Shown here: piece by piece, positions 29,021-36,700 of the stretch
Numbering within the stretch: position 1 is the stretch's first letter
How the letters are laid out: each line of letters begins with the position of its first letter
Assembly (NCBI GenBank): GCA_019694255.1
Contig: JAIBCI010000031.1
Location: 62,001 to 126,000, forward strand
DNA length: 64,000 bases
DNA from: Saprospiraceae bacterium
GTDB taxonomy: Bacteria; Bacteroidota; Bacteroidia; Chitinophagales; Saprospiraceae
Direction: 5' to 3'
Translations under genes and position numbers: made by a program
The notes under the pieces: generated by a model
Told to the model about the DNA's origin: nothing
What the model saw: the letters and a program-made list of their open reading frames with translations, nothing else
Databases searched by the model: none

Positions 29021-29686
29021 TTGAAGTTTCCCTGGTACAGAATAATCCTGAGTTATTTCAGTGAACATATTCTGGAAAAAGCACCTTCAGGACTGAGTGA
29101 AGAACTTACTGTCAGTCTGATCAACGGAAGAATGAGGCTTAGTGCACCTAAGGCCATCTACTCCGATGCAGACCACTACTATAATTTTGTAAGAGCTTTT
29201 GATCATTTACGCCATCAGCTTAATGATTTCAAGAAAATTCTGGTTCTGGGAACCGGTTTGGGAAGTATCCCGTATATTCTTGAACGGAAATTTAATATCA
29301 TTTCAAGTTACGATTCTGTGGACCTTGATCCCGTGGTAAACAGTTTGTTTGACCGGTACACTGCACCGTTGCTATTGTCCAGCGTAAACCTTATCACAAT
29401 AGATGCAGAGACCTACATGCAGGAGACTGAACAGTGTTATGACCTCATCTGCGTGGATATCTTCATCGATCACAGAATTCCAATGGTCTTTGATGAAATA
29501 CAGTTTTTGCGCTTGCTTAAAAGCAGACTGAATCAGGATGGATTTGTCATATTTAACCGACTTGCTGAAAGCAGAGAAGATGTCCAGAGAAATCAGCTTT
29601 TAGAAATACGCCTTCAGGAAATTTTTGGTACATTCAGGAGACTTAATATCATGAGCAATGACATGTATATTGTTCAGTTGAATTAG
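29021..29686 (+). CDS. putative SAM-dependent methyltransferase / spermidine synthase-like protein
   Basis: A 221-residue protein with a Rossmann SAM-binding loop ILVLGTGLGSIPYIL near 75-90, an acidic loop SVDLDPVV near 105 and YDLICVDIFIDHRIP near 145. This arrangement resembles spermidine-synthase-like folds, which use the same fold without always being polyamine enzymes; the family's catalytic Asp and polyamine gate residues are not evident. The only start in range is TTG (29021), 12 bases after metG; the N-terminal KFPWYRIILSYFSEHILEK looks like real protein sequence. Probably the second gene of a metG transcript. Substrate unknown. Confidence 0.6.
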   Translation: MKFPWYRIILSYFSEHILEKAPSGLSEELTVSLINGRMRLSAPKAIYSDADHYYNFVRAFDHLRHQLNDFKKILVLGTGLGSIPYILERKFNIISSYDSVDLDPVVNSLFDRYTAPLLLSSVNLITIDAETYMQETEQCYDLICVDIFIDHRIPMVFDEIQFLRLLKSRLNQDGFVIFNRLAESREDVQRNQLLEIRLQEIFGTFRRLNIMSNDMYIVQLN

Positions 29687-30005
29687 CCTTCGCTGATTGT
29701 GCTCTCTTAGAGGATTAATCAATAATTGTTTTCACAGGTACTGTTACTAAATGATATAAACTAGGTATTTACAAAACCAAAAAATTTTCTCCTGCTATCT
29801 TATCATTTGCTGCCAAGCAGAAGGTTATTTTAGGTTTGTATTGTTTGCTCGGACGATCAACTGAGCTCCAGATAATCTAAAATTTTATCCATTCAGTTCG
29901 ACCTTGTTGATGAGATATTGTTGAATACAGTTCTGAACTCAAATGTTTTTAATCTGATGCGCACTTAAGTCAGGAAGCTTTGCGATATTTGCCATAATTG
30001 GCGGA
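29687..30005 (+). other. intergenic spacer, 319 bases, no gene found
   Basis: AT-rich spacer between the methyltransferase-like gene and the WecA-like gene. I see no RNA gene, repeat or strong terminator. GATATTTG at 29984-29991 differs from TAnnTTTG by one base and could be the -7 element for the 30006 gene, 14 bases before its ATG. Confidence 0.5.
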
Positions 30006-31067
30006 ATGTATCATCTCATTCTTTGTTTTATTACTTCCTTTCTCGTGACCTACATCGCGATACCTTCAATCATTACAGTGGCAAGAGTCAAGAAGCTAAC
30101 CGATGAACCCGAAGAACGTCGCGCACACCGTAAATCCGTTCCGACTCTAGGTGGTATTGCCATCTTCTCTGGCGTGATTTTCAGCATTATTCTGTGGACC
30201 CCCTTTCAGGTATTCGGGAATCTTCAATATATACTATGTGCCATGGTGATACTATTTCTGATCGGCGCGAAAGATGATATCATCCCGCTCGATCCTTATA
30301 AGAAAATGACAGGACAGGTGTTTGCCGCCTGCATTTTGGTCTTTAAGGCGAATATCAGGATCACCAGTCTATACGGACTTCTCGGGATCAACGATATTCC
30401 CGGATGGCTGAGCATTCTGCTGTCCATTTTTACCATACTGGTTATTATCAATGCGATGAATCTCATCGACGGCGTTAATGCACTTTGCGCCAGTGTCGGC
30501 ATCATTATCTGTGTCACGCTGGGTTTCTGGTTCAAGGCGGTGGATCAAACCGTTTTTGCGATCATTGCCGCTGCGCTCGTAGGCGCGCTGGTGGCCTTCA
30601 TGAAATTTAATCTCTCTCCTGCAAAAATTTTTATGGGCGACACCGGCTCCATGCTTGTGGGTGTCATCTGCAGCATCCTGGCTATTAGTTTTATAGAGCT
30701 GAACAAAACAGGAGTAGATCCTCAATACAGAATCTCAGCACCTCCAGCCATCGCGGTATCCGTCTTGTTTATCCCTTTGTTTGACACGATCAGGGTGTTC
30801 ACACTCCGCCTGATTCGGGGCGTTTCGCCATTTATTGCTGACCGCCAGCATATGCATCATCTTCTGCTCGATCTGGGCCTAACACACTTGCAGGTAACCA
30901 GTATCCTGATCATGCTCAATACAATAATTATTATTATTGCTTTCAATCTTCAGTTTTTAGGTAATATCACTTTGGTCTGGATTATCCTTTGCATTGGTAT
31001 TCTCTTCACTTTTGCGCTTAGCTTTTTGAAAAAGAGAAGCTGGCGTGCGAACCGTCTTTCACAATGA
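30006..31067 (+). CDS. undecaprenyl-phosphate GlcNAc-1-phosphate transferase (WecA/TagO-like, MraY family)
   Basis: A 353-residue integral membrane enzyme that links a sugar-1-phosphate to undecaprenyl phosphate, the first step for O-antigen, teichoic-like or exopolysaccharide chains. Seen: RRAHRKSVPTLGGIAIF near 35-50, the Asp-rich GAKDDIIPLDPYKK near 90, NAMNLIDGVNALCA near 145, MGDTGSMLVG near 215 and the cytoplasmic RQHMHHLLLDLGLTH near 278, with about ten to eleven membrane helices. The HMHHLL loop is typical of the WecA/TagO branch, not MraY. Its last four bases overlap crcB. Could initiate the glycan exported by the locus at 6.6-18.9 kb, which is inference. Confidence 0.9.
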   Translation: MYHLILCFITSFLVTYIAIPSIITVARVKKLTDEPEERRAHRKSVPTLGGIAIFSGVIFSIILWTPFQVFGNLQYILCAMVILFLIGAKDDIIPLDPYKKMTGQVFAACILVFKANIRITSLYGLLGINDIPGWLSILLSIFTILVIINAMNLIDGVNALCASVGIIICVTLGFWFKAVDQTVFAIIAAALVGALVAFMKFNLSPAKIFMGDTGSMLVGVICSILAISFIELNKTGVDPQYRISAPPAIAVSVLFIPLFDTIRVFTLRLIRGVSPFIADRQHMHHLLLDLGLTHLQVTSILIMLNTIIIIIAFNLQFLGNITLVWIILCIGILFTFALSFLKKRSWRANRLSQ

Positions 31068-31441
31068 ATATCATGCAGTGGCTTATTGTATTCGCCGGAG
31101 GGGGTATTGGTAGCTTGTTGCGTTATGTACTGGGTATCATCATCACGAATCAGAAACATTTTTACCTGGGGACCTTATGCGCCAATCTGATGGCTGCCTT
31201 TATGATCGGCATGTTCTATCAGCAATACCAACTGGAGCCGGCCCGTGCCTGGTTCAGATTATTCTTTATTACCGGTGTTTGTGGGGGCCTGAGTACCTTC
31301 AGTACGCTGAGCCATGAAAACTTAATACTCATTCAGGAATCACGATGGACAGAACTCCTCCTTTACAGTGTTCTCAGCCTTGTTACAGGGGTTTTGCTCG
31401 TTTGGGCCGGTTACAAGGCCAGTCAATGGTGGGTGACTTAG
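31064..31441 (+). CDS. crcB: fluoride efflux channel CrcB/Fluc
   Basis: A 125-residue four-helix protein of the Fluc family, which forms dual-topology dimers that let fluoride leave the cytoplasm. GGGIGSLLRYVLG at about 11-23, GTLCANLMAAFMIG near 38-51 and ITGVCGGLSTFSTLSHE near 70-86 match the family's conserved patches, including the central GLSTFSTLS sodium/fluoride site. The ATG overlaps the WecA-like gene by four bases (ATGA arrangement), indicating translational coupling. No fluoride riboswitch was recognised upstream. Confidence 0.93.
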   Translation: MNIMQWLIVFAGGGIGSLLRYVLGIIITNQKHFYLGTLCANLMAAFMIGMFYQQYQLEPARAWFRLFFITGVCGGLSTFSTLSHENLILIQESRWTELLLYSVLSLVTGVLLVWAGYKASQWWVT

Positions 31442-31542
31442 GATAGGCCTTTTCGCCAGATTTCAAACAATTGAGATGAGCGGCAGGTCTTTTCTAATTG
31501 ATAACAAGTTGTCAATCCTGAACACGGCAAACAAACTGTCCT

Positions 31543-31550
31543 TAAATTTG
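31543..31550 (+). promoter_or_regulatory. TAnnTTTG -7 element for ahcY
   Basis: TAAATTTG at 31543-31550 is an exact -7 match, 32 bases before the ahcY ATG. No good -33 TTTG is present at 19-22 bases upstream. I saw no SAH riboswitch fold in this leader. Confidence 0.5.
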
Positions 31551-31582
31551 TATAATTATATTGTCAATAATAAAAATCATCT

Positions 31583-32896
31583 ATGGAATTAGTTGCAAAC
31601 CAACTGAAATACAAAGTTAAAGACATCGCACTGGCAGACTGGGGCCGCAAAGAAATTGAACTCGCCGAGGCTGAAATGCCCGGTTTGATGAGTCTTCGCG
31701 AAGAATTTGGCAAATCCAAGCCTCTTGCCGGAGCAAGAATCGCCGGATGTCTGCACATGACCATTCAGACTGCTGTGCTTATTGAAACACTGATTGAGCT
31801 TGGCGCTGAAGTGAGCTGGTCATCCTGCAATATTTTCAGCACTCAGGATCACGCCGCCGCTGCCATCGCCGTAGCCGGTATTCCGGTATATGCCTGGAAA
31901 GGCATGAACAATGAAGAATTCGACTGGTGTATTGAACAGACCCTTTTTGCATTCAGTGGAGGACAGCCACTGAATATGATTCTGGACGATGGTGGTGACC
32001 TGACGAATATGGTTCTGGACAAATATCCTGAATTGGTCCCCGGTATTCGCGGAATCAGTGAAGAAACCACTACTGGCGTGCTTCGTCTGCATGAGCGATT
32101 TAAGAATGGCACTCTGCCCCTACCAGCGATTAATATCAATGACTCGGTCACAAAATCTAAATTCGATAACAAGTACGGTTGCAAAGAATCCTGTGTCGAT
32201 GCAATTCGCCGCGCAACAGACATCATGATGGCTGGCAAAGTGGCTGTCGTAGCAGGTTATGGAGATGTCGGCAAAGGTTCTGCTGCATCACTTCGCGGTG
32301 CGGGATGTCGGGTTATCGTCACCGAGATTGATCCGATTTGCGCACTTCAGGCTGCCATGGACGGCTACCAGGTTCTAAAAATGGATCATGCGATCAAACT
32401 GGCCAATATTGTAGTTACAGCTACAGGCAACCGTGACATCATTAGTGCCCGTCATTTTAAAGCCATGAATGACAAAACCATCGTCTGCAATATCGGGCAC
32501 TTCGATAACGAGATCGATGTCGCATGGTTAAACACTAATTATGGCAACAACAAAGTTGAAATCAAGCCTCAGGTGGATAAGTATACCATCGATGGCAAGG
32601 ATATCATTCTACTTGCGGAAGGACGGCTTGTAAATCTGGGATGTGCTACAGGACATCCTTCATTTGTTATGTCCAATTCTTTTACCAACCAGGTCCTGGC
32701 GCAAATGGAACTTTGGGCACATCATGATTTTTATGAGAACAGGGTATATACCCTTCCAAAGCACCTTGACGAAAAAGTTGCCAGGCTGCACCTTGCCAAA
32801 ATCGGGGTTGAACTGGAAGAGCTCAATGATACGCAAGCGCAATATATCGGTGTGAGCAAAACAGGCCCCTATAAGGCCGATACTTATAGATATTAA
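31583..32896 (+). CDS. ahcY: adenosylhomocysteinase
   Basis: SAH hydrolase splits S-adenosylhomocysteine to adenosine and homocysteine, keeping methylation cycles running. The 437-residue product carries the NAD-binding [10 protein letters not shown] near 225, substrate-contact [13 protein letters not shown] near 57, the [15 protein letters not shown] [11 protein letters not shown] near 200, [11 protein letters not shown] near 305 and the conserved C-terminal ending KADTYRY. Full length for the bacterial form. It has its own promoter and a clear intrinsic terminator 27 bases downstream, so it is monocistronic. Confidence 0.97.
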   Translation: MELVANQLKYKVKDIALADWGRKEIELAEAEMPGLMSLREEFGKSKPLAGARIAGCLHMTIQTAVLIETLIELGAEVSWSSCNIFSTQDHAAAAIAVAGIPVYAWKGMNNEEFDWCIEQTLFAFSGGQPLNMILDDGGDLTNMVLDKYPELVPGIRGISEETTTGVLRLHERFKNGTLPLPAININDSVTKSKFDNKYGCKESCVDAIRRATDIMMAGKVAVVAGYGDVGKGSAASLRGAGCRVIVTEIDPICALQAAMDGYQVLKMDHAIKLANIVVTATGNRDIISARHFKAMNDKTIVCNIGHFDNEIDVAWLNTNYGNNKVEIKPQVDKYTIDGKDIILLAEGRLVNLGCATGHPSFVMSNSFTNQVLAQMELWAHHDFYENRVYTLPKHLDEKVARLHLAKIGVELEELNDTQAQYIGVSKTGPYKADTYRY

Positions 32897-32922
32897 TTGA
32901 ATCAAATTTGTAGTTCAATAGA

Positions 32923-32957
32923 TTCCGCAGTGGTAAAAGCCCTGCGGAATTTTTTTT
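32923..32957 (+). terminator. rho-independent terminator of ahcY
   Basis: TTCCGCAG (32923-32930) pairs with CTGCGGAA (32942-32949) across an 11-base loop, followed by eight T (32950-32957). It lies between ahcY and the next start at 32966. Confidence 0.85.
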
Positions 32958-32965
32958 ACCGTTCC

Positions 32966-33925
32966 ATGAGATTTCAGGGACTTTGCCTCTTAATGGTTTT
33001 AGCTTCTTTAAACAGCCTTTTTTCCCAAAAATCTTTTTCCGGATTCTTTACCCCTTCAGACAGTTTTAACCGAAAAAGATTTGAGTTGGCCGTAACAGGT
33101 GCTAGCATCACTTATAGCGTTTTTGCAACTGGACTTTATTCTGCGTGGTACCGTCAGCAAGGCCTTGGAAAGTTTCACTTTTTTAATGACTGGAATGAGT
33201 GGTTGCTGATGGATAAACTTGGACACAGCTATAGCTCTTATATTCAATCTGAACTAGTCTATCATGGGTGTCAATGGACGGGCATGAAAAAAAGGAATGC
33301 GCTGTTGTGGTCCTTGGGCACCTCGCTACTTTTTCAACATACCATTGAAGTGATGGACGGATTTGGCAAAGGTTATGGCTTTTCATGGTCTGATGTTGGC
33401 GCAAATTTCCTGGGTAGCGGATGTTTTGCTTTGCAGCAGGGACTCTGGAACGAACAACGATTCAGAATTCGTTACAGTGCGCACCCTCAAAACTACTCAA
33501 AGGATAATCCAATGCTTCAACAGCGAGCGGAATATCTCTATGGACATGATGCTTTACAACGGATTCTTAAAGATTACAACGGACAGACGTACTGGCTTTC
33601 TTTTCATCCAACGCTTGCGTGGGGAATAGAGCAAAATTTCTGGCCTTCATGGCTGGAACTCAGTATAGGATATGGTGTTAAAAATCTCTACGGCGCGCGT
33701 TCGAATGATTGGCTAGACCCAATGGGTCATCACAAAACGGCAGGTTCAGACTACCCCAGAACAACGCAATATTATCTGTCTCTGGATATCAATTTCAGAA
33801 AAATTCCAGTCAGGAATACTTTCTGGAGGACCATCATTCATACTATTGGTATTTTTAAAATCCCTGCCCCTGCGTTGGAGCTAAACTCACCAGGATCCGT
33901 TCGTTGGAACTGGCTTGCATTTTGA
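32966..33925 (+). CDS. DUF2279 family protein
   Basis: From the ATG at 32966 the product is 319 residues with a signal peptide (MRFQGLCLLMVLASLNSLFS). The DUF2279 signature is visible: WLLMDKLGHSYSSYIQSEL, then HTIEVMDGFGKGYGFSWSDVGANFLGS split across two conserved patches, with several conserved Gly, His and Asp in a predicted membrane-linked region. Function is unknown for the family. The frame is open from a TTG at 32897, but that stretch contains the ahcY terminator, so the later ATG is chosen. CAAATTTG at 32903-32910 could be an imperfect -7 element. Confidence 0.82.
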   Translation: MRFQGLCLLMVLASLNSLFSQKSFSGFFTPSDSFNRKRFELAVTGASITYSVFATGLYSAWYRQQGLGKFHFFNDWNEWLLMDKLGHSYSSYIQSELVYHGCQWTGMKKRNALLWSLGTSLLFQHTIEVMDGFGKGYGFSWSDVGANFLGSGCFALQQGLWNEQRFRIRYSAHPQNYSKDNPMLQQRAEYLYGHDALQRILKDYNGQTYWLSFHPTLAWGIEQNFWPSWLELSIGYGVKNLYGARSNDWLDPMGHHKTAGSDYPRTTQYYLSLDINFRKIPVRNTFWRTIIHTIGIFKIPAPALELNSPGSVRWNWLAF

Positions 33926-34070
33926 TCTTTACAGGTATGAAATAATAACTCATCAAATTGTGAATGCGTGTATTTGACTTCACTTTGATGACTTAGGAAA
34001 AAATATCTGAACAATACCATCATGAGATCAACGTGATTGACCATTGCGGCTGTATATTTCAACCTTCAAA

Positions 34071-35624
34071 ATGCTATCCATGTACAGAAAAATTATCATT
34101 CCGATTTTCTTCACAATCTTTTTCATCGGTTGCAGCACAACAAAACATCAGATTTCCCAATCCGCTGACACCGTGCAATGGACGATCCTGCAGTTTAATG
34201 ATTTTTATGAAATCGGAGGTCTGGATGGCGGCACAATAGGTGGCGCTGCGCGTATGGCGACGTTGCGTAAAAAATTAAAAGCAGAAAACCCCAATCTGCT
34301 AACTGTTGTAGCAGGTGATTTTCTCAGTCCATCGCTGCTGGGCACTTTAAAAAAAGACGGCGAAGGTGTCAAAGGCAGACAGATCATTGAGGCGTTCAAT
34401 GCAATTGGCGTTGATCTGGTAACCTTTGGCAATCATGAATTTGATTATGACCAGAAGACTTTACAGAAGCGGATCAATGAGTCCAGGTTCGACTGGGTAT
34501 CTACCAATGTACTTGAAAACAAAGAAGGCGTATTGGCTCCTTTTGCAAAGGAAAAGGATGGTCAGAAGATCCCAATACCGCTACATCATATCGTTCGATT
34601 TACCAACAACACAGGTGCAGCGGTTCGTCTGGGATTTGTCGCACCTTGCATTGATGCGAACAAGGCTAAATTCGTCTTCTATGATTCACTTTACCCTTCG
34701 GTAAAACGTGAATTGACGAAGCTTAAAAATGAAGCTGATGTGTTTCTTTCGCTGAGCCACCTCAACAAATCTACCGACCTTCAGATGGCCCGCGATTTTA
34801 GCCAGCTGAGCCTCATCATGGGAGGGCATGAGCATGATCACATGAAATATGAAGTAGGGCATACCGTATTGACAAAGGCCGATGCGAACGCTAGAACAGC
34901 CTATGTCCACCGCATGACTTACAATGTTAAAACCCATCGGTTGCTTCTCAGGTCTGAGTTGGTTCCTCTTGACAAAACAATCACAGAGGATGGACAGCTG
35001 CTGCAATTAATCAAATCCTGGAAAGAATTTGAAAATCAGTACCTGAAAAATGCTGGTTTTGATCCCGATCAAAAAATACCCGGATCGGAAGTGAATTATG
35101 ACGCCCGGGAACTGACAATCCGTAACAAACCTGCCGCATTTCCGGAGATGATCTGCAAATCAATGCTTGCGCAATGTCCGCAATGTGACGCGGCCATCAT
35201 GAACTCAGGTTCCATAAGACTGGATGATGAACTCCACGGTTATATTTCACAGTATGACATCCTTCGCTCACTTCCTTATGCAGGCTCGATTATTTCTCTT
35301 GAAATGAAAGGAGACCTCCTCGAGAAAATACTGAATGTTGGGATAGGCAATAAAGGCATGGGCGGATTTTTACAATGGGCTAACATTCGTCATGCGGATG
35401 ATGGTTCCTGGATGATTGGATCAGCTCTTTTAAATAAAGATAAAATTTATCATATCATTCTAAATGAGTATTTGCTCACCGGATTAGAGCGAAATCTTGA
35501 TTTTCTGAATAAAAACAATCCCGGCATTTCAAATATCATCACCGCTGAAAATCCTGCAGCAGGTCCGCTGCGAAAAGATATTCGTCTGGCGATTATTGAT
35601 TATCTTCAGAAAGGAGGGCGCTGA
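34071..35624 (+). CDS. 5'-nucleotidase/metallophosphatase (UshA-like) lipoprotein
   Basis: A 517-residue periplasmic phosphatase that would release phosphate from nucleotides. The N-terminus has a lipobox (IIIPIFFTIFFIGCSTT). Metallophosphatase motifs: VAGDFLSPS, TFGNHEFDYD, SLSHLNKS and IMGGHEHDHM; C-terminal 5'-nucleotidase domain: NSGSIRLDDELHG and ILRSLPYAGSIISLEMKG. The first metal motif reads NDFYEI where UshA has N-D-x-H; the Tyr variant is the one I recall from the NDVYEL subgroup. ATGs at 34071 and 34080 are both possible; TATATTTC (34053-34060, one mismatch to the -7 consensus) favours a start at or after 34071. Confidence 0.87.
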   Translation: MLSMYRKIIIPIFFTIFFIGCSTTKHQISQSADTVQWTILQFNDFYEIGGLDGGTIGGAARMATLRKKLKAENPNLLTVVAGDFLSPSLLGTLKKDGEGVKGRQIIEAFNAIGVDLVTFGNHEFDYDQKTLQKRINESRFDWVSTNVLENKEGVLAPFAKEKDGQKIPIPLHHIVRFTNNTGAAVRLGFVAPCIDANKAKFVFYDSLYPSVKRELTKLKNEADVFLSLSHLNKSTDLQMARDFSQLSLIMGGHEHDHMKYEVGHTVLTKADANARTAYVHRMTYNVKTHRLLLRSELVPLDKTITEDGQLLQLIKSWKEFENQYLKNAGFDPDQKIPGSEVNYDARELTIRNKPAAFPEMICKSMLAQCPQCDAAIMNSGSIRLDDELHGYISQYDILRSLPYAGSIISLEMKGDLLEKILNVGIGNKGMGGFLQWANIRHADDGSWMIGSALLNKDKIYHIILNEYLLTGLERNLDFLNKNNPGISNIITAENPAAGPLRKDIRLAIIDYLQKGGR

Positions 35625-35665
35625 TAAATTTTTCCGCACTTATCTTTTTTACTTTTTATTCCGAA

Positions 35666-35697
35666 TTTGAAATATCCATTTCAGAATTATAAATTTA
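35666..35697 (+). promoter_or_regulatory. putative promoter of the GNAT gene
   Basis: TTTG at 35666-35669, a 20-base spacer and TAAATTTA at 35690-35697 (one mismatch) resemble the Bacteroidota promoter, 10 bases before the ATG at 35708. Confidence 0.4.
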
Positions 35698-35707
35698 ACC
35701 TGCACGA

Positions 35708-36241
35708 ATGGGCCATTTGCTATCAACACTAACGACCGAAAGGTTAAAACTCCGGCCCCTGAAGATGACCGACCGAAAGGAAATTTTTATGCTGAGATCA
35801 GATCCGGAAATCAACCAATATCTTGGCCGTTCCTTATGTACGTCCATTGGTGATGCCGAAGCATTCATCCAAAAAATCATTTCCAGTAATTTAGTATCCT
35901 ATTACTGGGTCATCACGCATCCTCCATCCGATACGCTTGTGGGAACTATTTGCTTGTTTGACGTGAACAACAACAAAGGGAGTTGTGAAATTGGCTTCGA
36001 ATTAATCCCGGGATTTCAGGGTAAAGGCATCATGACCGAAGCGCTAAAAGCTGTAATTGATTTTGCTTTTCAACATCTCGGAATCTCTTCAATAACAGCT
36101 GCCGTTCATCAGGATAACCATCGTTCCCGAAGCCTGCTGGACCGATTTGAATTTAGCCCAACCCAAGATCAAACTGATTTGGATCCTGGTATGATATTAC
36201 TCATGTTGACACATGATAATATCAATCTGATCAAGTATTAA
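35708..36241 (+). CDS. GNAT N-acetyltransferase (RimJ/RimL-type)
   Basis: A 177-residue acetyltransferase. TTERLKLRPLKMTDRKEIF is the standard RimJ/RimL N-terminus; the acetyl-CoA loop appears as LIPGFQGKGIMTEALKAVIDFAF (split here as the Q-x-x-G-x-G/A equivalent GFQGKGIM), and ITAAVHQDNHRSRSLLDRFEF is the conserved substrate-side strand with the NxxS pattern. Targets in this group are protein N-termini or small amines, and the target here is unknown. It is a single gene, convergent with the T9SS gene on the other side of a 459-base spacer. Confidence 0.88.
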   Translation: MGHLLSTLTTERLKLRPLKMTDRKEIFMLRSDPEINQYLGRSLCTSIGDAEAFIQKIISSNLVSYYWVITHPPSDTLVGTICLFDVNNNKGSCEIGFELIPGFQGKGIMTEALKAVIDFAFQHLGISSITAAVHQDNHRSRSLLDRFEFSPTQDQTDLDPGMILLMLTHDNINLIKY

Positions 36242-36700
36242 ATTGGCCTGACAAATTATATGAATTTTATTAGTAGCTTTCTTCATTCATCGTTAATTAT
36301 AGTCAATGATTGAAGTCAACTAACGCATATTTCATAATATTGGTCCAGTTGAATTCCTGTAAAATAAACAAATTTAGCATAACGCTCACCAAGACAATTT
36401 TCAGTTATATTGGTCGAACCGTACTCTATTGTATAGTATGAATTAGGATAATAGTTAGTTTGGGTTTGTTCGTTACTATCTTAAAAATTCTAAAAGAACT
36501 ATATTCTATATTGACCCTTCAGATTAAATCAACAGGCCATTTAATCAACATTTTTAAGCTTCATTCTAAGCATCAACTGGAAAAAATTGGGACACCATTT
36601 ATAGCGAATGCCTCTTTGATGTGACACGATAAGTTCAACAATTTCTACTGTCAGGCCACGACAAGCATGGCCTTAACTGAAATGAATATTTGAACCGTAG
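36242..36700. other. convergent intergenic spacer, 459 bases, no gene found
   Basis: AT-rich sequence between two convergent genes. No open frame with protein-like content or RNA gene was found. AGGCCA (36653-36658) can pair with TGGCCT (36668-36673), a small stem near the end of the minus-strand gene, without a T-run. Confidence 0.45.

Noticed and set aside
31442..31582. SAH riboswitch before ahcY
   Set aside because: I could not find the conserved stem and core sequences in this 140-base leader.
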